Shown here one piece after another: positions 16,205 through 24,671 of a stretch of 64,000 nt of DNA. The DNA is taken from positions 20,835 through 84,834 of the forward strand of contig CAZDLW010000003.1 of the NCBI GenBank assembly GCA_964505975.1. The letters are read 5' to 3'. The notes below the pieces were generated by a model. That model saw nothing but the letters and a program-made list of their open reading frames with translations, did no database searches and was not told where the DNA came from. Position 1 is the stretch's first letter. Every line of letters starts with the position of its first letter. A program made the translations under genes and the position numbers. Source of the stretch: Gp6-AA40 sp964505975 (GTDB lineage Bacteria > Acidobacteriota > Vicinamibacteria > Vicinamibacterales > UBA2999).

Positions 16205-17227
16205 ATGATGACGAATACGGACGACCTGATCGTGGTGTGCGGTGCTGGCGGGTTCATCGGCGGCCATCTCGTGGCTGACCTCGTGCGGCAGGGCCACCGG
16301 CGCATCCGAGCGGTCGATGTCAAGCCGCTGGAGGATTGGTACCAGTGCGTTCCGGACGCAGAGAATGTGCGCCTGGACCTTCAACGCCGGGAAGCGTGCT
16401 CGCTGGCGCTGCGCGATGCGGCGGTCGTCTACAACCTGGCGGCCGACATGGGCGGTATGGGCTTCATCGAGGCGAATCGGGGCTTGTGCATGCTGTCGGT
16501 GTTGATCAACACGCACCTGCTGATGGTGGCTCGGGAAGTGGGCATCGGGCGGTTTTTCTTCTCCTCGTCGGCGTGCGTGTACGCTGCTGACAAGCAAGTT
16601 TCGGAGAACGTAACCCCGCTGAAGGAGAGCGACGCCTATCCCGCGATGCCGGAGGACGGGTATGGTTGGGAGAAGCTGTTCAGCGAGCGTCTGTGCCGGC
16701 ACTTCCGCGAGGACTTCGGCGTCGAGACCCGCGTGGCGCGGTACCACAACGTCTATGGCCCTTACGGCACATGGACGGGAGGGCGCGAGAAGGCGCCGGC
16801 GGCCATCTGCCGAAAGGTAATCGAGGCCAAGCTCTCGGGTCGGCCCGAGATCGAGATCTGGGGCACGGGCAATCAGACTCGCAGCTTCATGTATATCGAC
16901 GACTGCCTGCAGGGCACCCAGAGGATTCTGGCCAGCGATGTCGAAGAGCCGCTGAACCTCGGCAGTGACGAGCTCGTGACCATCAATCAACTCGTGGACC
17001 TTGTCGAGGAAATCGCAGGCATCACGCTGAAACGTCGCTACAATCTCGATGCGCCGAAAGGTGTCAATGGGCGTAACAGCGATAACACGCTGATCAGGGA
17101 GCGTCTCGGCTGGGCCCCAGACATTCGGCTGCGCGACGGGCTGGAGCCGACCTATCGGTGGATCTACGATCAGATGGTGTCGGATTCGGGAGCCCTGCGT
17201 GCCCGCCGTGCGGTTGCGGCCGGTTGA
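16205..17227 (+). CDS. GDP-mannose 3,5-epimerase-like sugar-nucleotide epimerase
   Basis: A 340-residue extended SDR. GAGGFIG at 13-19 binds NAD. The run DMGGMGFIEAN at 81-91, SSACVYA with Cys124 at 121-127, YGWEK with Tyr153/Lys157, and GGREKAPAAICRK are the hallmarks of plant-type GDP-mannose 3,5-epimerase. That enzyme uses the Cys and the Lys of GREKAP as acid/base pair. NVYGPYGTW, TRSFMYIDDC and GRNSDNTLI continue the match. It should interconvert GDP-mannose with GDP-L-galactose/L-gulose type sugars; exact product not proven. The ATG at 16205 was chosen over an upstream in-frame ATG at 16109 because it has GGAG nearby and the NAD motif starts soon after. Confidence 0.87.
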   Translation: MMTNTDDLIVVCGAGGFIGGHLVADLVRQGHRRIRAVDVKPLEDWYQCVPDAENVRLDLQRREACSLALRDAAVVYNLAADMGGMGFIEANRGLCMLSVLINTHLLMVAREVGIGRFFFSSSACVYAADKQVSENVTPLKESDAYPAMPEDGYGWEKLFSERLCRHFREDFGVETRVARYHNVYGPYGTWTGGREKAPAAICRKVIEAKLSGRPEIEIWGTGNQTRSFMYIDDCLQGTQRILASDVEEPLNLGSDELVTINQLVDLVEEIAGITLKRRYNLDAPKGVNGRNSDNTLIRERLGWAPDIRLRDGLEPTYRWIYDQMVSDSGALRARRAVAAG

Positions 17228-17518
17228 AGCGGGAGTGCCCCTCTGAATATCCGTTTCTGGCCGGATTTCTTGCCTCCCAGTGTCTGCTATGAGGAGGATG
17301 TTCTCTGCACGTTTCATCTCGTTGCGGCCGCCAGCGTCGGGCGGGTGGCCGAAATGTTCCACGGAGATACAAGGATCGTGAGGAGCGTGGCCATCTCTTT
17401 GCAAGGCTCAGCCGCAAGGCGACTGTTCTCGGTGGTCGTCGTGCCACCCGGACGCGACACGGTGCACAGAGCAATCAGCAGTCGTGCTGTCCATGGGCGT
17501 AACTCACAGGGCAAAGCT

Positions 17519-18721
17519 GTGTCGTGGCTGCGGACCGGAATAATCGTGGTTGTGAGCGTGACCTCGATCGTCGCGATGTCGACATCGGCGATGGCGCAAA
17601 ATTCGACCCCGCCTGACGATGCGCGCGTCCACGCCGGGCCGGTGACGCTGTCGCCAACGATTGCCGTTACGAATCTGGGGCACGACAACAACGTGTATTT
17701 CGAAGCCGACCATCCGCGGAGTGACTTCACCGCTACCGTGAGCCCGGCAGTCCAGGGATGGATGAGTTTGGGGCAGATGCAGCTCACCGGCCGGAGCCAG
17801 ATCGATGCCGTCTATTACAAGGAACTGTCGGACCTGAGGGCGATCGATACCGACCACTCGGGGATGCTGCAGGTTCGGCTGAATAGACTGGCTCCGTACG
17901 TCTCCGGGACCCGGGCACTCACCCGTCACCGCCGCAACCTGGAGATCGACGCGCCGGTGAGGCGCCTGGATCAGGGGTGGAGCGTTGGCGCGGATCTCCG
18001 GTTAACGGCCAAGACGACCGTCGGCGCGGCAATCGCAAAATCGAACGTGGAGTACGAAGGGGACACGTTGTACTTTGGCAGTGATTTGGCAGAGCTCCTG
18101 AATCGACGGTCCACCGCCGAGCACGTGGTGTTCCGGTACGAGTTGACGCCGCTGACGACGATCGCGGTCGAAGCACAGCGGGGACGAGACCGATTCGTCG
18201 CCACACCGGACCGGGACTCCAATAGTTGGGGTATTGCACCTGTCGTGGAATTCAAGCCGCTCGCTCTGATCAGCGGCCGCGCGCAGATTGGGTGGCGCCG
18301 CCACAGGTTCCTGGATGGCGAGATCCCGGAGTTCAGAGGCGTATTCGCACAGGTGAACCTGCGTTATACGCTCCTGGGACGGACACAGTTCGAAGTGGGC
18401 GCGCAGCGCGATCTCGGATATTCCTACCTTCTCGAGGAGCAGCAGTACGTGATCAGCGGCCTGTCGCTTTCCGTCACACATACCCTGGTTGAGCCGTGGG
18501 AGGTCACGGGCCGCGTCGGGCGGTACTCTTTGGATTACCAGACCAGCCGGCGTGCGGACCTCGGCGAGTCCATCCCCAATTATGGGGCAGGCCTGATCTA
18601 TCGCCTCGGACGCACGAGGATCGGTGTACAGCTAGACCACTTCCGACGCCGGTCGGACGTGTCGCGGCAGCGCCAGTCGACGCGGACGCTGGTCTCTTCG
18701 TCCATCACACATACCTTCTAG
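17519..18721 (+). CDS. outer-membrane beta-barrel protein of an exopolysaccharide locus
   Basis: From GTG 17519 the product starts SWLRTGIIVVVSVTSIVAMSTSAMAQ (minus a few residues), a clear signal peptide with cleavage after AMA-Q. About 370 residues follow of alternating hydrophobic and polar strands, rich in Tyr, Arg and Thr, ending in SSSITHTF. A terminal Phe is the usual outer-membrane insertion signal. This matches the beta-barrel family found beside Wza and Wzc genes in XrtA-type exopolysaccharide loci. The frame is open upstream to 17270, but the extra residues have no signal-peptide logic. The Wza-type gene follows after 40 bp (ATG 18762). It probably forms or supports the secretion pore; role inferred. 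Confidence 0.8.
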   Translation: MSWLRTGIIVVVSVTSIVAMSTSAMAQNSTPPDDARVHAGPVTLSPTIAVTNLGHDNNVYFEADHPRSDFTATVSPAVQGWMSLGQMQLTGRSQIDAVYYKELSDLRAIDTDHSGMLQVRLNRLAPYVSGTRALTRHRRNLEIDAPVRRLDQGWSVGADLRLTAKTTVGAAIAKSNVEYEGDTLYFGSDLAELLNRRSTAEHVVFRYELTPLTTIAVEAQRGRDRFVATPDRDSNSWGIAPVVEFKPLALISGRAQIGWRRHRFLDGEIPEFRGVFAQVNLRYTLLGRTQFEVGAQRDLGYSYLLEEQQYVISGLSLSVTHTLVEPWEVTGRVGRYSLDYQTSRRADLGESIPNYGAGLIYRLGRTRIGVQLDHFRRRSDVSRQRQSTRTLVSSSITHTF

Positions 18722-18761
18722 GACAAGGCACGTCGAGATGTTGCCATACGAAAGGACGGCG

Positions 18762-19637
18762 ATGACGCGGACAGCGGACTTTGGAGTCGAGGCGCGACGG
18801 CGGCCCTGGTCCCTTGTATTGCTCCTGGTTCTGGCACTCCCGCACACTGCCGTGCTCGGCCAGGGAGACGCGCCCGGCATGTACATCGTTGGCCCCAACG
18901 ATGTGCTGACGATCAGGGTATACAACCATGCCGACCTTTCACGCGAGTACACAGTTGAGGCCGACGGCGCATTCACGTTCCCGCTCATCGGACGTGTGCC
19001 CGCGATTGGCTTCACTGTTCGGGCGATTGAAGACGAAGTGCGGAACCGCTTGGCCAAAGGCTATCTGCGGGATCCGCAGGTGAGCGTGTCGGTGGAGACG
19101 CATCGCAGTCAGCAGGTCTTCGTGGTCGGTGAAGTCCGGTCGCCGGGCGGCCTGCAGCTCATTGGTGCCATGACGCTGATAGAGGCGTTGGCCCGCGTCG
19201 GGTCGATTACGGAGCGAGCCGGTCCGGAACTGATGATCGTGCGGCCGCGACCGGGTGCCCCGCCACCGGACTTGTCCGAGCTTGCCCTCGTGGACGGTAC
19301 GAAGAATGCCGAGGTGATTCGTGTGAACGTGCAGAATCTTCAGGCCGGAGCGCTCGGGCAGAATATCCCCCTTCAAGCCGGGGACACGATTTTCGTTCCG
19401 CGCGCGGAGACCGTGTTCGTGTCCGGTCACGTGCACAGCTCAGGTGAGTACGTCATCCGGAAGGGCATGACAGTGCGCCAGGTGCTGGCGCTGGCGGGCG
19501 GCGTGACGGATCGCGGTTCGACGCGGCGGATTCAAATCATCAGGCGGGTCAACGGGGTGGAGACCACAATTGGCGTGGACCAACAGGAACCCGTGCAGGC
19601 CGATGACACGATTGTCGTGCGCGAGCGACTGTTCTAG
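18762..19637 (+). CDS. Wza-type polysaccharide export protein (Poly_export + SLBB)
   Basis: An outer-membrane or periplasmic exporter of about 291 residues from ATG 18762; an in-frame ATG at 18738 is also possible. A signal-peptide-like stretch WSLVLLLVLALPHTAVLGQG precedes the Poly_export domain, YIVGPNDVLTIRVYNHADLSREY, then GAFTFPLIGRVPAIG. Two SLBB repeats follow: VFVVGEVRSPGGLQLIG with TLIEALARVG, and VFVSGHVHSSGEYVIRKG with TVRQVLALAGG. No lipobox Cys is seen at the signal end. Together with the kinase at 19765 and the polymerase at 23114 it defines a Wzy-dependent secretion route. Confidence 0.92.
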   Translation: MTRTADFGVEARRRPWSLVLLLVLALPHTAVLGQGDAPGMYIVGPNDVLTIRVYNHADLSREYTVEADGAFTFPLIGRVPAIGFTVRAIEDEVRNRLAKGYLRDPQVSVSVETHRSQQVFVVGEVRSPGGLQLIGAMTLIEALARVGSITERAGPELMIVRPRPGAPPPDLSELALVDGTKNAEVIRVNVQNLQAGALGQNIPLQAGDTIFVPRAETVFVSGHVHSSGEYVIRKGMTVRQVLALAGGVTDRGSTRRIQIIRRVNGVETTIGVDQQEPVQADDTIVVRERLF

Positions 19638-19681
19638 TGGGTCGCGGACCAGCCGCGCCCCGATAACTCACATACCCGCTC

Positions 19682-19709
19682 GAAAACTTGACTCATTCGT
19701 CAAGATTTC
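19682..19709. promoter_or_regulatory. palindromic operator-like motif upstream of the wzc-type gene
   Basis: A 28-bp site in the 127-bp gap before the kinase gene. It is an inverted repeat, CTTGAC-tcattc-GTCAAG, flanked by GAAA and TTTC that extend the symmetry after one mismatch. A second copy with 22 of 28 identical positions and no gap lies at 56090-56117, ahead of the ATPase/autokinase unit. A dimeric regulator site is the simplest reading; the factor is unknown. Confidence 0.5.
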
Positions 19710-19764
19710 TCGCGCTCGAGGGTTCTAGGGCGCTATCGTCTCAGCACCGGAAAGGTATCTTCTG

Positions 19765-21885
19765 ATGTCATCCGTTCCAGTTCACGACGGCGCGTCGTGG
19801 GACGTGCGCGTACTCCTGCACGATTACTTGCGAGTGATGTATCGGCGACGGTGGCTCGCCGCGGCGGTGTGTTCGGCAGTGGTCCTGGGCACCGCCGTGT
19901 ACACCTATAGGGCAGAGCCGCTGTATCAGGCACAGGTGTCGATTCTCATCGAGCTGGAACAGCCGAACGTTGTCGATATCCCGGAAGTCTTCAGTGAACG
20001 CCCGGACTACCAGACGCAGTACGAACTTCTGCAGAGCCGGGCACTGATGCAGCGGACCGTCGCCGCGCTGGAACTGTGGACGCGTCCTGATTTCCCCGTG
20101 ACCACGGAGGCCGGTGCGGTTGATGCCGTGCGAGGAGCTTTGCAGGTCGTGCCCGTGCGGGGTACTCGACTCGTTCAGGTCCGCCTCAGATGGCCAGATC
20201 CGGACCTGGCCATGGAAATCGTCAACGAGCACGCGCGGCAGTACGTGGAGCAGAGTCTCGACGTGCGCTTCGAGGCGTCCAAGCAGGCCGGCGACTGGCT
20301 CGAGGAGCAGCTGGCCCAGGAGCGGAAGCGGGTGGAAGCCAGTGAGTCCGCGTTGCAGGCCTACCGGGAGCGGTACGATGCGGTCTCACTGACCGAGGGC
20401 CAGAACATCGTAGTGCAGAAACTCGGGGACTTGAACGCGGCCGTCACGAGGGCCAAGACCCAGCGGATCGAAGCAGAAGCGCAGTATCGTGAGCTCGAAG
20501 CGATTAAGCACGACCGGGATGCACTCGACTCCTTCCCGGCCATCCTTTCTAATCCGTTCATTCAACAACTGAAGGCCAACCTGGTTGCAGAGCAACGACA
20601 GTACGCGCAGCTCTCGCAGACGTTGGGTGAGCGACATCCGCAACTCGTCGAGGTGCGCACCACGCTGGAGACCACTGCAAAGCGACTGGATGCCGAGGTC
20701 AACCGAGTCGTGGATTCGCTCCGACAGACCTATCAGTCGGCCCTGGCGGAAGAGACCAGCTTGACGCGCGCCCTGGACGAAGCAAAGCGCGAGGCCCTTG
20801 CCCTGAATCGGAGGGGGATCGAGTATGCCGCCCTCGAGCGCGAGGCCGAGAGCCTGCGACTCGTGTACCAGACCCTGCTGCAGCGGGCCAAGGAGACGAG
20901 CGTGTCGCGGGAGCTGCGAGCAACGAACATTCGCATCATCGATCCCGCTCGGCGACCGGGAGGTCCAGTCTTTCCACGCACGACGATGAATATGCTGGTC
21001 GCAGTTGTTGCGGGCCTGCTTCTGGCCGTGGGCGCAGTCTTCGCCGTGGAGTTGATCGACGATCGCATCAAGACACCAGACGATGTGCGGAGTCAGCTCG
21101 GTTTGCCGTTCTTCGGGCTCGTTCCGGAGGTCCGTTCGGACGAAAGGGGTCCGTCACTCCTGCAGGACGTGCCCGCGGCGTTCGTGGAAGCGTTCCGCAC
21201 GGTGCGCACGAGTGTTCTGTCGTCTCCGGGTGCCAACGGTCCGGTCGCGCTGGTCGTGGCCAGCGCATCTCCAGGCGAGGGGAAGACCATGGTTGCCAGC
21301 AATCTGGCCATGACGCTGGCGCAGGCACACCAGCGGGTCCTACTCGTCGATGCTGACATGAGACGGCCACGCGCCCACGAGATTGTTGGTCACCAGCTCG
21401 AGCCCGGCCTGGCGAACGTCCTTGCCGGGACCGCGTCGCTGGCAGATGTGCTGCGGCCCTCGGCAATGCCCGGACTCACGGTGCTGTCTGCGGGGACCCG
21501 ATCCGCGGAGGCGCCGGAACTGCTCGGCTCTGCTGCGTTCGATCACCTGTTCGGGATCCTGAAGGAGCACTACCCCTGGGTGATCGTCGATTGTCCCCCC
21601 GCACTCACCGTCACCGACGCCAGCGTTGTCGCGTCACGGGCTACGGGGATTGTGTTCGTGGTCGGGTCGGGCATGACTAGCGCTCGGGCTGCCCGGCTCG
21701 CGGTCGATGAGCTGCAGCGTACGGGCGCGCGCGTGTTGGGAGCGGTGCTGAACCGGGCAGACCTCGAGCATCACCCGTACTATTTTGCTCCCTACTTGCG
21801 TGGTGAGTACCTGAAGGCGCTCGAGAGGACCGCTGGGAATCGCCAGGCTGCCGCATCGTCTGCGGCGTTCGGCGGTGGCGCATGA
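19765..21885 (+). CDS. Wzc/GumC-type polysaccharide co-polymerase with tyrosine kinase domain
   Basis: A 706-residue inner-membrane chain-length regulator and BY-kinase. A Wzz-type N-terminal domain has a membrane segment at about 30-48 (WLAAAVCSAVVLGTAVYTY). Long coiled-coil helices at about 180-380 are followed by a second membrane segment near 408-430 (MLVAVVAGLLLAVGAVFAVE). The cytoplasmic kinase has Walker A ASPGEGKT, Walker A' VLLVDADMRRP and Walker B WVIVDCPP. The C-terminus has a modest Tyr cluster, HHPYYFAPYLRGEYLK, a likely autophosphorylation tail. The next gene overlaps as ATGA at 21882. The upstream palindrome at 19682 suggests its own promoter. Confidence 0.93.
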   Translation: MSSVPVHDGASWDVRVLLHDYLRVMYRRRWLAAAVCSAVVLGTAVYTYRAEPLYQAQVSILIELEQPNVVDIPEVFSERPDYQTQYELLQSRALMQRTVAALELWTRPDFPVTTEAGAVDAVRGALQVVPVRGTRLVQVRLRWPDPDLAMEIVNEHARQYVEQSLDVRFEASKQAGDWLEEQLAQERKRVEASESALQAYRERYDAVSLTEGQNIVVQKLGDLNAAVTRAKTQRIEAEAQYRELEAIKHDRDALDSFPAILSNPFIQQLKANLVAEQRQYAQLSQTLGERHPQLVEVRTTLETTAKRLDAEVNRVVDSLRQTYQSALAEETSLTRALDEAKREALALNRRGIEYAALEREAESLRLVYQTLLQRAKETSVSRELRATNIRIIDPARRPGGPVFPRTTMNMLVAVVAGLLLAVGAVFAVELIDDRIKTPDDVRSQLGLPFFGLVPEVRSDERGPSLLQDVPAAFVEAFRTVRTSVLSSPGANGPVALVVASASPGEGKTMVASNLAMTLAQAHQRVLLVDADMRRPRAHEIVGHQLEPGLANVLAGTASLADVLRPSAMPGLTVLSAGTRSAEAPELLGSAAFDHLFGILKEHYPWVIVDCPPALTVTDASVVASRATGIVFVVGSGMTSARAARLAVDELQRTGARVLGAVLNRADLEHHPYYFAPYLRGEYLKALERTAGNRQAAASSAAFGGGA

Positions 21886-23114
21886 GCGCATCGTTCACTG
21901 GTACGGCGGCTCACAGCCGGTTACTCGTACCGATGTCCAGCCCGGACATCACCGAGGCAGACGTCTCCGCCGTGGCGGCTGTCCTGCGCAGCGGCTGCCT
22001 GAGCCTGGGGCCCCGGCTCGAGGAGTTCGAGCGTCAGGTGGCCGCCTTCACCGGCGCGAAGCACGCGATTGGCGTGTCGAGCGGGACCGCCGGGCTTCAT
22101 CTAGCCGTGCTTGCCGCAGGCATCAAAGCCGGCGATCTGGTGATCACGACACCATTTTCTTTCGTGGCGTCGGCGAACTGCGTCCTCTACGAACGCGCGG
22201 TCCCTGTGTTCGTCGACGTGGATCCGATGACCGGCAATATCGATCCAGCGCTCGTGGATCGGGCGGCGCGCGACTTGCGCGCTGGCGGGCCCGCCCGCCG
22301 GCGGTGGTTGCCTCCCGCGCTTCGTGACGACGCCTCCCGCGCCGGAGAATTGAAAGCGATCCTTCCGGTCCATGCCTTCGGTCAGCCCGCCGACATGGAT
22401 CCCATCCTGGAAGTGGCTCGCGCGCACGCCCTCGCCGTACTCGAGGATTCCTGCGAGGCGTTCGGGGCCAGCTATACGGGCCGTCGAGCCGGCGCGATTG
22501 GCGACGTCGGCGTGTTCGCGTTCTATCCGAACAAGCAGCTGACGACGGGCGAGGGCGGGATGATCGTCACGGATCACGACGAGTGGGCCTGTCGATTCCG
22601 CTCGTGGCGCAACCAGGGCCGCGACACGATGGATGCGTGGCTCCAGCACGATCGTCTGGGCTACAATTACCGCATGAACGAGCTGAGCGCAGCGCTGGGC
22701 ATCGCGCAGCTCTCGAGAATCGACCGGCTCCTTCATGCGCGCGACCGTGTTGCAGAATGGTACAACGATCGCCTGAGCGCGGTCCCTGGGATTCACGTGC
22801 CGCGAATCGTCCCGACCACGACCCGCATGTCATGGTTCGCGTACGTCGTGCGACTCCTCCGTGGTGTCGATCGCCGGCAGGTGATGGACCGCCTGGCGCA
22901 GCAGGGAGTGCCCTCCCGCGCTTACTTCGCGCCGATCCACCTCCAGCCGTTCTACGCCAGACAGTTCGGCTACACTCGCGGCGATTTCCCTGTCACGGAA
23001 GCGCTCGGGGAGTCGTGTCTCGCGCTGCCGTTCTCGGGGACGCTGACTGAGGAGCAGGTGCACCGCGTCTGTCTCGGGCTGGCGGCTGTGTTCGCCGCGC
23101 CCGAGCTCACCTGA
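21882..23114 (+). CDS. DegT/DnrJ/EryC1/StrS sugar aminotransferase
   Basis: PLP-dependent aminotransferase of 410 residues that should convert a keto-sugar nucleotide into an amino-sugar. The PLP lysine is Lys218 in FAFYPNKQLTTGEGG. GVSSGTAGLHLA at 64-75, TPFSFVASANCVL and LEDSCEAFGASY are the usual cofactor and substrate motifs. An insert rich in Arg, Ala and Pro at about 128-156 is longer than usual. ATGA overlap with the kinase and TGATG overlap with the polymerase place it in a tightly coupled operon. The exact keto-sugar is unknown. Confidence 0.92.
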   Translation: MSASFTGTAAHSRLLVPMSSPDITEADVSAVAAVLRSGCLSLGPRLEEFERQVAAFTGAKHAIGVSSGTAGLHLAVLAAGIKAGDLVITTPFSFVASANCVLYERAVPVFVDVDPMTGNIDPALVDRAARDLRAGGPARRRWLPPALRDDASRAGELKAILPVHAFGQPADMDPILEVARAHALAVLEDSCEAFGASYTGRRAGAIGDVGVFAFYPNKQLTTGEGGMIVTDHDEWACRFRSWRNQGRDTMDAWLQHDRLGYNYRMNELSAALGIAQLSRIDRLLHARDRVAEWYNDRLSAVPGIHVPRIVPTTTRMSWFAYVVRLLRGVDRRQVMDRLAQQGVPSRAYFAPIHLQPFYARQFGYTRGDFPVTEALGESCLALPFSGTLTEEQVHRVCLGLAAVFAAPELT

Positions 23115-24583
23115 TGTCCGTGATACCCGCTCCGCGTGTGCAGGCAACGGCGGGGGTGCGCGCGATCCCTGGGAGCACACCTCTCGCGTTTTTTCCGATA
23201 CACATCGCGTTCTCGGGCTTGGTCCTGATGGCCGGCCTCGTCGCGCTCGGCACAGAGGTGTACGAACCCAGTCAGAGCCACGATACGATTGCGCTCGTAT
23301 CCGGCCTCGTCGTCATTGCGCTGATTGCCTACGCTCGCTATGTCGTACAGCTCCCGTGGATGTCGGCGTCAGTGGTGTACCTGCTGCTGTTCTGGATGTT
23401 CCACTTCGGCATGACGTTCACGGCCGTGTTGGTTCCGGACGTGCTCGCGCCCTTCGAGGCATGGGCAATCGAGTGGCTGTACTGGCCGAACGTGCGCATA
23501 GCCATGATCCTCGGAGTGATCGGAGCGGTTGGCTTCGTATTCGGAGTCGGGTTGTTCGGCACGCAGGCGGCCACCAGACGAGCATCACCGGTCGACAACG
23601 CACACGATCCGGCCCTGTATGGCGTCGGATGGATCGTCATGACCGTCGGGATCGCGACCTCGGTTGTGATCGCTGCACAGTATGCCGGTCCGGCCATCTT
23701 CTCGATGGGCTACATGGCCTTTCTCGGGATGATCTCGGACACGATGCTCTCAACGACCCTCCCCCTGGCGCATGTCGGTTGTCTGCTCGCCATATGCGGC
23801 GCCGGTGGGCGCCGGTGGGTGGCGCCGCTGGCCGTCTGGAGCGTCTTCATCGGGGTCCCCACGCTCGTGCTCGGAGGACGTGCGGGGGCCATGATTTCGG
23901 CGGTTGCTTTCGCTGTCGTTCTGGCCCATCGTGGCGTCCGGTTCCGGCGCAGCCTGCTCGTCGCAGCTGTGCTCGCGTCGCTGATCGTGATCCCGGCTGT
24001 TCAAGCATTCCGTCTCGTGGGCTTCGCCAATCGGTCATTGGTGAGCTGGACGGAGGTCACGCCGCTCGACACGTTCATGGAGCTGGGCGGCTCACTGCAG
24101 GCCACCAAGGCCTACGTGGACTGGATTGAACGCGGCGATCCGTACCTGCTCGGCGCCAGCTATTGGGCTCCCTTCGACCGGCAGGTACTGGTGCGGCTGG
24201 TGCCTGGTCGTGAGGCGATCCCGTACGAGGAGGATCACCGAATACCGTCGCTCAACATCGTCAGCGAAGGGGCCGTAGGACTGTCCGCGACGGGAGAGGC
24301 GTATTACAACTTTGGATCAGTCGGCCCGTTCCTCTACTTTGGCCTGCTGGGCATGCTGTTCGGGTGGCTGGAGCGCCGGGCCGTCACGACACGCCATGGC
24401 TGCGCGTTGCTGGGCACCATGATGTTTCTGTTTTATTTCAACATCCGCGGTGAATGGCTTCCCATCCCATCGCAGATCGCCACCAACCTTGCGCTTATCT
24501 GGTTCTGTTACGCGCTTGGAAGATTCCGTCTCGCGTCAATGAACCGCGAACCATCCGGCAATCCTTTGTACAGGTTCAACTGA
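23114..24583 (+). CDS. Wzy-like O-antigen/exopolysaccharide polymerase
   Basis: A 489-residue integral membrane protein with about eleven hydrophobic segments, such as LVLMAGLVALG, IALVSGLVVIALIAYA, SVVYLLLFWMFHFGMTF and IAMILGVIGAVGFVFGVGL. A polar loop with PYEEDHRIPSLNIVSEGAVG and a final FYFNIRGEWLPIPSQIATNL are typical of oligosaccharide repeat unit polymerases. The position between an export kinase/aminotransferase and glycosyltransferases fits polymerisation of lipid-linked repeats in the periplasm. The ATG shares its A with the previous stop. Polymerases of this kind are very divergent, so the call rests on topology plus context. Confidence 0.78.
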   Translation: MSVIPAPRVQATAGVRAIPGSTPLAFFPIHIAFSGLVLMAGLVALGTEVYEPSQSHDTIALVSGLVVIALIAYARYVVQLPWMSASVVYLLLFWMFHFGMTFTAVLVPDVLAPFEAWAIEWLYWPNVRIAMILGVIGAVGFVFGVGLFGTQAATRRASPVDNAHDPALYGVGWIVMTVGIATSVVIAAQYAGPAIFSMGYMAFLGMISDTMLSTTLPLAHVGCLLAICGAGGRRWVAPLAVWSVFIGVPTLVLGGRAGAMISAVAFAVVLAHRGVRFRRSLLVAAVLASLIVIPAVQAFRLVGFANRSLVSWTEVTPLDTFMELGGSLQATKAYVDWIERGDPYLLGASYWAPFDRQVLVRLVPGREAIPYEEDHRIPSLNIVSEGAVGLSATGEAYYNFGSVGPFLYFGLLGMLFGWLERRAVTTRHGCALLGTMMFLFYFNIRGEWLPIPSQIATNLALIWFCYALGRFRLASMNREPSGNPLYRFN

Positions 24584-24671
24584 TGCGACAGCCGCCCGCC
24601 GGCATGGTCGTCCGTGACACGGCGGCGGCGCTCGCGGCAACCTCGCCGGGCTGAAGAACCGCTCTCTGATC

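Noticed and set aside
16163..17404. 413-codon - strand open frame
   Set aside because: It is opposite the GDP-mannose 3,5-epimerase-like gene, which carries intact catalytic motifs.
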